Assembly: GCA_905236275.1 (NCBI GenBank)
Contig: CAJOPI010000017.1
Span: 1 to 5,682, forward strand
Direction of reading: 5' to 3'
Length of the DNA: 5,682 nt
From: an uncultured Lachnospiraceae bacterium
GTDB taxonomy: Bacteria > Bacillota > Clostridia > Lachnospirales > Lachnospiraceae
Numbering within the stretch: position 1 is the first letter of the stretch; every line of letters starts with the position of its first letter. The notes beneath the pieces are model-generated. The model was not told where the DNA came from, made no database searches, and saw only the letters and a list, made by a program, of their open reading frames with translations. Made by a program: the position numbers and the translations under genes. Shown here in pieces: positions 1 through 5,627 of the stretch.

Positions 1-1497
1 GATCATATTTTAGCCGGATGGGATTACGTAAATGATCTTCCCATGAATGACCCGGAAAGCGAAGATAGCGAGGAGCTTATTGACAGTCTTGGACATGGAA
101 CAATGGTTGCCGGAATTATCGCAGCTGTAAGAAATAACGAAACCGGTATAGCAGGTCTTTTGTCTGATGTGGACCTTATCCCGCTGAGGATCAGCTCCGG
201 AACGGATGATGAGACAAGCATTAAAGCGGCTCAGGTTATCAGGGATGCAGTTGATAAATTTGATGCGAATGTAATTACCACAAGTGTAAGCCTTGCGGAT
301 ACTGATGAGCTGAGAGAGGCTGTAAGCTATGCAGCAGAGAAGAATGTGATAATAATCGGTGCGTCAGGAAACTCAGGAACTTCAGGCTCTGTAAGCGATG
401 ACTATATTTATCCTGCTTCCTATGATGAGGTTATAAGTGTAGGTGCTGTTGATGCAGCAGGGCTTGTGAGAGCAAACTCGACGAAAAATGACAAGGTTTA
501 TGTGACGGCTCCCGGTCAGCAGATAGTCAGCCTCGGACTCAGTGCAAGGGGCTACAGAAATTCCGTTAAGTCCGGTACTTCTTATTCATCACCGGTTGTT
601 GCGGCAATGGCTGCAGCAGCAAAACAGGTCAGTGCAAATATGACGACTGATGAATTTAAGAGCCTTTTGAGGGAGACAAGTCAGGACAAGGGAGATGAAG
701 GCTTTGATAACTCTTACGGATACGGACTTGTTGATCTCGGAAGCTTTGCGGAACTGATAAAACCGATAAAAGAGGAAAAAACGGTTTCGGATAATACAGG
801 TGTTTCTGATAATAAAGCTGATCCGGGAAAAACCGTATCAGATGATGATGCCGCACAGGATGATGCAGAAAAGGATGCTGTATCGTACAACGGAACGGTA
901 TCCATGGATAATTCGAATGCGCCGTCTGAAGGCTGGACCGTTTCGGCAGGAAGCGTAAAGCTCGGAGACAGCGAGTACAGTGTGACCTACAACAGTTCAG
1001 CACTTACCTATAATGGCGCAGACCTGAAGAAGCTGCTTAAAAACAGCCTGAATTTCGTTGATGCTGACGGCAATAAAAAAGAAATAAAAAGCTTAAGTGT
1101 CAAAAATACAAAGAAGGCTGGAAAAGTCACCATCACAAAAATCAGATTTACGGATGGAGATATATTAAAGAAGTCAGCACTTTCGGCTCTGGATATTGAG
1201 ATAGCGCCGAGGGAGATTTCCGCAAGCTCGGCGGAAAATGCCAACGGAGCTGTTGTTTACTCGAAGCTTAAGAGTGCGAAGGTAAGCAAGAGCGGAAAGA
1301 AGCTTACGGTAAAAGTAGAAAACGTTGTATGGAATAAAAATGCTTCTGACAGCTCACAGGGCAGTGTTAAGAAGTATAAGACCGTCAAGGTTTCGAAATC
1401 AAACATTGAAAGCTTTGAAGTAAATGGAAGCAATCATCTGACCATTAACTTCAAGGGGAACTACAAAGGTACAATAATCGTCCCACTTTCAAACTGA
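1..1497 (+). CDS. S8 (subtilisin-like) serine protease, 3' part, with C-terminal beta module
   Basis: The reading frame is open from base 1 and ends at TGA 1495-1497; 498 codons are visible and the gene starts outside the window. Seen, counting from the first visible codon: the catalytic His in GHGTMVAG (His32), the oxyanion-hole Asn in GASGNSGTSG (Asn124), and the catalytic Ser in SGTSYSSPVV (Ser194). The Asp motif and any signal peptide lie upstream. The peptidase domain ends near GYGLVDLGSF (about residue 246). An acidic linker follows with repeated VSDN/VSDD units (about 260-285). A lysine-rich, beta-type module then fills roughly 296-498, ending in KGNYKGTIIVPLSN. That ending resembles the close of Ig-like repeats in Lachnospiraceae surface proteins. 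No LPXTG motif or C-terminal membrane helix is present, so it is probably secreted or held non-covalently (inference). The usual SLG substrate-binding strand reads SVS here. A hairpin terminator follows. The family call is secure; the substrate is unknown. Confidence 0.93.
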   Translation, partial: DHILAGWDYVNDLPMNDPESEDSEELIDSLGHGTMVAGIIAAVRNNETGIAGLLSDVDLIPLRISSGTDDETSIKAAQVIRDAVDKFDANVITTSVSLADTDELREAVSYAAEKNVIIIGASGNSGTSGSVSDDYIYPASYDEVISVGAVDAAGLVRANSTKNDKVYVTAPGQQIVSLGLSARGYRNSVKSGTSYSSPVVAAMAAAAKQVSANMTTDEFKSLLRETSQDKGDEGFDNSYGYGLVDLGSFAELIKPIKEEKTVSDNTGVSDNKADPGKTVSDDDAAQDDAEKDAVSYNGTVSMDNSNAPSEGWTVSAGSVKLGDSEYSVTYNSSALTYNGADLKKLLKNSLNFVDADGNKKEIKSLSVKNTKKAGKVTITKIRFTDGDILKKSALSALDIEIAPREISASSAENANGAVVYSKLKSAKVSKSGKKLTVKVENVVWNKNASDSSQGSVKKYKTVKVSKSNIESFEVNGSNHLTINFKGNYKGTIIVPLSN

Positions 1498-1513
1498 TCT
1501 AAGGATCTGTTCA

Positions 1514-1562
1514 TAAACGGCACAATAACGAAGCAGTCAAGTCTGCTTCGTTATTATGTTTA
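1514..1562 (+). terminator. Hairpin terminator after the protease gene
   Basis: A perfect 13-bp stem, AATAACGAAGCAG (1524-1536) with CTGCTTCGTTATT (1543-1555), closes a 6-nt loop. It begins 26 bp after the protease stop codon. An outer TAAAC/GTTTA pairing (1514-1518 with 1558-1562) could extend it across an internal loop. Only a short T stretch follows on the plus strand (GTTT, then an A run), so the U-tract is weak. The position between one gene's end and the next gene's promoter supports a terminator or 3'-end-stabilising role. Confidence 0.75.
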
Positions 1563-1579
1563 AAAAAGAATATGTATAG

Positions 1580-1629
1580 AAAAATTTTTTATAAAAGTAC
1601 TTACATTAATCAGAACAATCTGCTATAAT
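1580..1629 (+). promoter_or_regulatory. Promoter of the DUF2798 gene with UP element and extended -10
   Basis: TATAAT lies at 1624-1629, preceded by TGC, giving the extended -10 form TGnTATAAT. The best -35 candidate is CTTACA at 1600-1605 (4 of 6 matches to TTGACA, 18-bp spacer). Bases 1580-1596 (AAAAATTTTTTATAAAA) fit the published full UP-element consensus AAAWWTWTTTTNNNAAA at every fixed position and sit at the expected distance upstream. Transcription would start near 1636-1637, leaving a leader of about 115 nt. The elements are seen; promoter activity is inferred. Confidence 0.75.
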
Positions 1630-1740
1630 CATCAATTGTTATAAATGAATATTGAAGATTTAAGGTTTTATTGGAAACGCACATCCTGAATTGGTGATGA
1701 TAACGAACAACACAGAGATCTTCTAAAGGAAATTTGGAAA

Positions 1741-1746
1741 GAGAGG
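1741..1746 (+). promoter_or_regulatory. Ribosome binding site of the DUF2798 gene
   Basis: GAGAGG lies 6 nt before ATG 1753 and is the only Shine-Dalgarno-like purine run at a suitable distance from that start. It supports the chosen start, which also matches the usual short hydrophilic N-terminus (MLPQSKLQ) of this family. A second purine stretch, TAAAGGAAA near 1724-1732, is too far away to serve this start. Confidence 0.65.
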
Positions 1747-1752
1747 ACTTTT

Positions 1753-2247
1753 ATGTTACCACAGAGCAAATTACAGAATGTGTTTTTTACTGTTTTCATG
1801 GCATTTGTCATGGTTTATGCAATGATATGCTACAACATTTCACTTAATGTTGGCGGATTGCAGAATTTCGTTTTTCTTGCGGCATTTCAGGAAATGATCA
1901 TCATGTGGCCGATAGCTGTATTGCTGGAGCTTATATTTGTCGGAAAGCTTGCACAGAAGCTTGCATTCAGATTCGTTAATCCGGGAAAAGATCCCATGAT
2001 CATGGTAATACTTGGCATTTCGGCAATGTCCGTATGTCTTATGTGCCCGCTTATGAGCCTTGCAGCTACCATTCTTTTCAAGAATGCGGGAACTGAGTTT
2101 GTTGCAGTATGGCTTCAGACAACGGCAAAGAATTTCCTTATGGCTTTCTGCTGGCAGATATTCTTTGCCGGTCCGTTGGTAAGAAATGTGTTTGGCTTTA
2201 TCATGAAAAGTTTCTTTCTCAAGAAAAACTCTGTAAGTGCTTCTTAA
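1753..2247 (+). CDS. DUF2798 family integral membrane protein (two repeats, four helices)
   Basis: This is a 164-residue, strongly hydrophobic protein of unknown biochemical function. Four membrane segments can be drawn at roughly residues 8-30, 40-66, 82-108 and 117-145, with positive stretches after helix 2 (KLAQKLAFRF) and at the C-terminus (KSFFLKK). The two halves resemble each other: each has a helix, a short loop with an F/V-rich stretch (NVGGLQNFVFL; NAGTEFVAVWL), then a helix ending in IFVGKL or IFFAGPL. This agrees with a tandem DUF2798 (PF11391) arrangement common in Firmicutes. The family assignment rests on recognising phrases such as MVYAMICYN, CLMCPLMS and WQIFFAGPLVR. No catalytic or transport motif is visible. 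It has its own promoter and converges on the oxidoreductase gene, with 42 bp between the two stop codons, so it appears monocistronic. A transporter-like or membrane-stress role would be speculation. Confidence 0.87.
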   Translation: MLPQSKLQNVFFTVFMAFVMVYAMICYNISLNVGGLQNFVFLAAFQEMIIMWPIAVLLELIFVGKLAQKLAFRFVNPGKDPMIMVILGISAMSVCLMCPLMSLAATILFKNAGTEFVAVWLQTTAKNFLMAFCWQIFFAGPLVRNVFGFIMKSFFLKKNSVSAS

Positions 2248-2252
2248 ATGAC

Positions 2253-2300
2253 GTTGCAGATAATGAACAATCCGCTTTGGATTTGTTAATTATCTGCAAC
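2253..2300. terminator. Shared hairpin between convergent genes (probable bidirectional terminator)
   Basis: The arms GTTGCAGATAAT (2253-2264) and ATTATCTGCAAC (2289-2300) are perfectly complementary over 12 bp. Inside them AACAA/TTGTT and TCC/GGA pair further, leaving a GCTTT loop (2274-2278). Outside them, AAATG (2246-2250) can pair with CATTT (2305-2309) across an internal loop. The right arm overlaps the last three codons and stop of the oxidoreductase gene on the minus strand. Neither side has a good T-tract, so intrinsic termination may be partial; blocking read-through or protecting 3' ends are alternatives. Confidence 0.72.
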
Positions 2301-3300
2301 TGACCATTTCAAGAACTTTCATGACAGCAAGACTCTCATCTTCGAAGCTTTTGGCGCGAAGATGATTTTTATTGTCTATCATTTCTGCAAAATTCTGAAA
2401 TTCCCTTGTCATGCGGTGATGAACCGGAGCAGGAACAAAGCTTTCGCTTATTGTCGGTCGTACCATTGCGCCGGCAGCATCTTTTACGGGTTCGCTGCCT
2501 TCATCCACATATTCGATAAAGAGATTGGGAGCCATGTTTGGCTTGCCGTCGATTTTCATATAACCTTTTTCACCCTGGATGGCAACATAACAGGGACTGT
2601 CGGAATCCTTAGCTCCGGTGCATACTGCTGAGAAGCCGTCATATTTGAGTATCAAACTACCCGAAGTATCGACTCCGTTAAAGCCCCTGTTCGGATAATA
2701 ATGTCCGTCCTTGGGCATTCCGAGCAGGGAAACGGCATAATGAATATTGTAGACGTTGATATCGCGCAGTGCTCCGCCAAGACACTGAGGATCAAAGGAC
2801 GGATCTGCCTCGCCGCGAAGATATTTATCGTAGCGGCTGGAATACTGGGAATAATTCGCAAGCATCATCCTGATTTTTCCGATCTTTGGCAGGCTTTCAC
2901 GCATCTTCTCGATAACGTCGTTGTGCATAACAGTTATGGCTTCGAATATAAAAACGTTCTTATCGGCTGCGGTCTTTATCAGGTCTTCCGCCTCTTCATA
3001 GCTTCCTACAAAGGGTTTTTCAAGTATGACATTTTTTTCATTTTCGAGGGCTTTTTTCGCATACTCGTAATGAACATTGTTAACGAGCCCGATGTAGACT
3101 GTGTCAACGTCAGCTTTCTTAAGAAGCTCTTCGTAATCGGTATAAACCTCCGGGATATTGTAGAGCGAAGCATATTCTTCGCCCTTTTTTCTGCTGTGTT
3201 CCCTTGCAAATATGGCAGTCAGTCTGATTTCCCTGACCGGACTCAGTGCATAAAGTGCTTCGGCAACGATTTTTCCTGTTCCGATAATTCCAAGCTTCAT
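2290..3300 (-). CDS. Gfo/Idh/MocA family NAD(P)-dependent oxidoreductase
   Basis: This 336-residue cytoplasmic protein has the normal length and two-domain layout of the family. The N-terminal Rossmann fold (about 1-120) shows the dinucleotide-binding GIIGTGKI at residues 4-11 and the family signature EKP at 94-96 (VILEKPFVG). The C-terminal alpha/beta domain (about 121-336) carries GGALRDINVYNIHY at 175-188. Asp180 and Tyr184 occupy the places of the conserved D-I-G-x-Y residues of the glucose-fructose oxidoreductase and dimeric dihydrodiol dehydrogenase branch, with Asn182 where Gly is usual. Such enzymes oxidise or reduce sugars, inositols or related diols; the substrate cannot be read from the sequence. 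It is the second gene of an operon with the GH36 galactosidase, 3 bp after that gene's stop, so a sugar substrate is likely (inference). The start at 3300 is fixed by AAAAGGAG 8 nt upstream and by the Rossmann motif starting at once. The 3' end lies inside a hairpin. Confidence 0.92.
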   Translation of the reverse strand: MKLGIIGTGKIVAEALYALSPVREIRLTAIFAREHSRKKGEEYASLYNIPEVYTDYEELLKKADVDTVYIGLVNNVHYEYAKKALENEKNVILEKPFVGSYEEAEDLIKTAADKNVFIFEAITVMHNDVIEKMRESLPKIGKIRMMLANYSQYSSRYDKYLRGEADPSFDPQCLGGALRDINVYNIHYAVSLLGMPKDGHYYPNRGFNGVDTSGSLILKYDGFSAVCTGAKDSDSPCYVAIQGEKGYMKIDGKPNMAPNLFIEYVDEGSEPVKDAAGAMVRPTISESFVPAPVHHRMTREFQNFAEMIDNKNHLRAKSFEDESLAVMKVLEMVSCR

Positions 3301-3303
3301 AAT

Positions 3304-5556
3304 TTATGCTCCTTTTACAAAATGCAGCTGGAGCGCAGGATAAACTCCGTAAAGCGGGTCGAAGGCAAATCCTCCGTTCATAAGGGCTGCACCCGAAATC
3401 TTCATTCCCTTTTCTTTTCTTCCAGCATCAACGGTTCCGGCTGCTAAATTCTGACATGACGAAAAGAGATTATCAATTTCATAGACTGCATCGGGATCGA
3501 GTCCTAAAAGCTTCACATGAGGTATCTCAGGATTAGCGCGTACATCCGTCACAACAATGTTCAGAAGAATCTCTGATTTATCCTCTGAAACGAATTCCCA
3601 TGCAGTAAAGTATTCCTCCGACCTGCTGTCTGTAAGCCTGAAATAGCGTCCTTTCTGTATCAGATTATAGTATCTGTTGAAAAGGGCAATCTGTTCTTTT
3701 ATCTCAGAGCGTTCTTCCGAAGAAAGCTTTCTCGGGTCAAATTCATATCCGAAGGTTCCTGACATGGCAACTATAGCCCTTGTTCTTAAAGGTGTCATCC
3801 TGCCGTTCTGGTGATTGGGCGAGGCTGAAACGTGGCTTCCCATTGTGCTCACAGGATATCCGTAGCTCGTTCCCTTCTGAATTTTTAAGCGGTTTACAGG
3901 CTCGCTGTTGTCAGAGCACCAGATCTGAGGCGAATAGAAGAGTATTCCCGCATCGAATCTTCCGCCGCCGCCGGAACAGCCTTCCATCATGATATCGGGA
4001 TATGCCTTTCTAAGCCTTTCGAGAAGGTCATAGGTTCCAAGCGCGAATCTGTGTGAGGTCTCACCCTGTCTGTCCTCCGGCAGCCAATTTGAATAAACAT
4101 TGGATACTGACCTGTTGAAATCCCACTTGATATACGAAATATTTGCCGAATCGAGAATCTTTGACATACTTTCAAAAAGATAGTCGACGACTTCCTTTCT
4201 CGACATATCGAGGAGCAGCTGGTTTCTGCTCATTACAGGCTTTCTGTCGGGGTCACGCAGAGCCCATTCGGGATGCTTTCTGAAAAGCTCCGAATCTTCA
4301 TTGACCATTTCCGGCTCAAACCAGAGTCCGAATTTCATTCCGAGACTGTTGACGTGGTCTGCAATCTTCGACATACCGCCCGGAAGCTTCTTTTCATTTA
4401 CAAACCAGTCGCCAAGAGCCCTGTTATCATCATTCCGCTCTCCAAACCAGCCATCGTCAAGAACGAGCATTTCACAGCCGGCATCGGCAGCGGCATCCGC
4501 AATCTCAATAATGCTTTTTTCGTCGAAATCAAAATAGGTGCCTTCCCAGTTGTTTATAAGGACAGGACGCTTTATATCCCTGAACTCCTTCGGGCAGACA
4601 TTCTCCCTTATGATCCTGTGGTATAAATAACTGAGACCGTTAAGACCATCGGCACTGTAGGCAAGGATTGCCTCGGGTGTTTCAAAAACTTCTCCGCTTT
4701 CAAGCTTCCAGCTGAAATTGTTGTCTGCGATTCCGCTGACTATTCTGATGCTTCCCGCCTGGTCAAGTTCGATTTCCTCCGCGTGGTTTCCGGAATATAC
4801 GAGCATGAATCCATAGCAGGAACCGCTGTTTTCGTTTGCATCATGGTCGCAGAGTATCACAAAAGGATTGTTGTGATGACTGCTGGTTCCGCGCTTCGAG
4901 GAAATAACCTGAAGGTCATGCGTGAGCTCGTTACGCTCGGTCAGTCTTTCCATGGCATGTCTTCCATGAAAATGTATGAGGTCCATTCTTTTATAGGGCA
5001 TATCCATGCTCATGGAGGCAGCCTTACTTAGAATGTGTGTGACGGAAGAGTTATTTTTAATCTTCGCGGAACGGGTGATTATATCCTTATCTTCAAAGAC
5101 ATTATATATAAGTACGACCTCGATTCCTGAACACTCATCTGTCAGGACTAAGTTAAGCGAAGACACTTTGTCCTCTTCAGCCCTTACGTAAGGAAGACCG
5201 TTGAGCGGTGCTCTGCCTTCTTCTATGCTGTGGCTTTTATATCTTAAATCAAGCGTCCGGCTTCCGTTATTTAGAATGATACCTATTGCGTTCACCCTGT
5301 AGTCGCCTGCTCCGTCACTGCTGTACTCGAAGGGGAGGGTATCGGGGGAAATCCCTCTTTTTTCCCTGCACTCATAACTGTTTCCGGAAAAGCCGCGGTC
5401 CAGCTCACGTATAAGATATGCCATATCAGCATTTCCAACAGAATCTCCATAATAGGTATGGAGAGGCATATTATACTCGTTTATCTTTATCTGATATTCT
5501 GTGTGAGCCGTATTCAGAAAGAATATTTTCTTTTCCTTGTCAAAAATTATAGCCAT
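3304..5556 (-). CDS. Alpha-galactosidase, glycoside hydrolase family 36
   Basis: This 750-residue enzyme hydrolyses terminal alpha-1,6-linked galactose from oligosaccharides such as melibiose, raffinose, stachyose or galactomannan fragments, by a retaining mechanism. The layout is typical of the tetrameric GH36 class: an N-terminal beta-sandwich (about 1-325), a (beta/alpha)8 barrel (about 330-645) and a C-terminal beta domain (about 650-750). Visible active-site elements are NNWEGT at 335-340, LDDGWFG at 366-372 (Asp367 and Asp368 for galactose binding), KWDFNR at 477-482 with nucleophile Asp479, GCSGGGGRFD at 526-535, and WCSDNSEPVNR at 546-556 with acid/base Asp549. The spacing agrees closely with characterised Geobacillus AgaA-type enzymes. 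There is no signal peptide, so it acts in the cytoplasm on imported sugars. The start at 5556 is supported by GGAGG 8 nt upstream. It is the first gene of a two-gene operon. The family also includes alpha-N-acetylgalactosaminidases, but the motifs favour galactosidase. No transporter is in view; one may lie beyond the window. Confidence 0.96.
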   Translation of the reverse strand: MAIIFDKEKKIFFLNTAHTEYQIKINEYNMPLHTYYGDSVGNADMAYLIRELDRGFSGNSYECREKRGISPDTLPFEYSSDGAGDYRVNAIGIILNNGSRTLDLRYKSHSIEEGRAPLNGLPYVRAEEDKVSSLNLVLTDECSGIEVVLIYNVFEDKDIITRSAKIKNNSSVTHILSKAASMSMDMPYKRMDLIHFHGRHAMERLTERNELTHDLQVISSKRGTSSHHNNPFVILCDHDANENSGSCYGFMLVYSGNHAEEIELDQAGSIRIVSGIADNNFSWKLESGEVFETPEAILAYSADGLNGLSYLYHRIIRENVCPKEFRDIKRPVLINNWEGTYFDFDEKSIIEIADAAADAGCEMLVLDDGWFGERNDDNRALGDWFVNEKKLPGGMSKIADHVNSLGMKFGLWFEPEMVNEDSELFRKHPEWALRDPDRKPVMSRNQLLLDMSRKEVVDYLFESMSKILDSANISYIKWDFNRSVSNVYSNWLPEDRQGETSHRFALGTYDLLERLRKAYPDIMMEGCSGGGGRFDAGILFYSPQIWCSDNSEPVNRLKIQKGTSYGYPVSTMGSHVSASPNHQNGRMTPLRTRAIVAMSGTFGYEFDPRKLSSEERSEIKEQIALFNRYYNLIQKGRYFRLTDSRSEEYFTAWEFVSEDKSEILLNIVVTDVRANPEIPHVKLLGLDPDAVYEIDNLFSSCQNLAAGTVDAGRKEKGMKISGAALMNGGFAFDPLYGVYPALQLHFVKGA
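3309..3316 (-). promoter_or_regulatory. Ribosome binding site of the oxidoreductase, inside the galactosidase coding end
   Basis: On the minus strand AAAAGGAG lies 8 nt before ATG 3300. It overlaps the final Val-Lys-Gly-Ala codons of the alpha-galactosidase, whose TAA stop is at 3306-3304. Ribosomes ending the first gene therefore stop on top of the second gene's start region, which suggests translational coupling and balanced synthesis of the two proteins (inference). Confidence 0.85.
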
Positions 5557-5564
5557 AAAGCAAA

Positions 5565-5569
5565 CCTCC
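5565..5569 (-). promoter_or_regulatory. Ribosome binding site of the alpha-galactosidase
   Basis: GGAGG on the minus strand ends 8 nt before ATG 5556 and fixes the start. The predicted untranslated leader is short, about 36 nt from the putative transcription start near 5592. Confidence 0.85.
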
Positions 5570-5586
5570 GAAATCTGATCTGTGTT

Positions 5587-5596
5587 TAGTTAACTA
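5587..5596. promoter_or_regulatory. Palindrome over the predicted transcription start (candidate operator)
   Basis: TAGTTAACTA is a perfect 10-bp palindrome directly downstream of the TATAAT box, covering about -4 to +6 of the operon. A regulator bound here would block RNA polymerase. The site is shorter than typical LacI-type operators and lacks their central CG, so no regulator family can be named. A short AT-rich palindrome could also arise by chance. Confidence 0.35.
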
Positions 5597-5598
5597 TC

Positions 5599-5627
5599 AT
5601 TATATGATGTCAGGGATTGTTCCGCAC
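5599..5627 (-). promoter_or_regulatory. Probable promoter of the galactosidase-oxidoreductase operon
   Basis: A perfect TATAAT on the minus strand occupies 5604-5599, predicting a start near 5592. No good -35 hexamer lies 16-18 bp upstream; the 17-bp position reads GTGCGG. A strong -10 with a poor -35 is the usual pattern of promoters that need an activator, which suits an inducible sugar gene (inference). Confidence 0.6.

Noticed and set aside
1..42. Starting the protease at the first visible ATG (43)
   Set aside because: The frame is open to base 1 and codes for a protease-like stretch (HILAGWDYVNDLP); the catalytic Asp region must lie further upstream, so ATG 43 is internal.
656..1003. 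A 115-codon minus-strand ORF inside the protease gene
   Set aside because: It overlaps the linker and C-terminal module of a clear protease gene; its composition (His, Pro, Cys, Arg, Leu) is typical of an antisense shadow.
1496..1509. Direct repeat GATCT (1496-1500 and 1505-1509) just after the protease stop
   Set aside because: Five bases repeated twice is expected by chance; there is no insertion sequence or duplication boundary around it.
1645..1689. A 14-codon leader peptide (MNIEDLRFYWKRTS) before the DUF2798 gene
   Set aside because: It has no Shine-Dalgarno sequence, starts within about 10 nt of the predicted transcript start and has no attenuator hairpin after it. Kept only as a remark under the leader finding.
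1628..1704. Imperfect inverted repeat ATCATCAATT (1628-1637) with AATTGGTGATGAT (1689-1701)
   Set aside because: Most of the left arm lies upstream of the predicted transcription start, so it cannot fold in the RNA; as DNA it is imperfect and 50 bp apart, compatible with chance.
2701..3447. A 248-codon plus-strand ORF antisense to the oxidoreductase gene and the 3' end of the galactosidase gene
   Set aside because: It is a shadow of genes with secure family motifs, has no ribosome binding site I can defend, and its protein shows no recognisable domain.
4273..4626. Plus-strand ORFs of 78-117 codons opposite the catalytic barrel of the alpha-galactosidase
   Set aside because: The opposite strand encodes the GH36 catalytic motifs; nothing supports expression of these ORFs.
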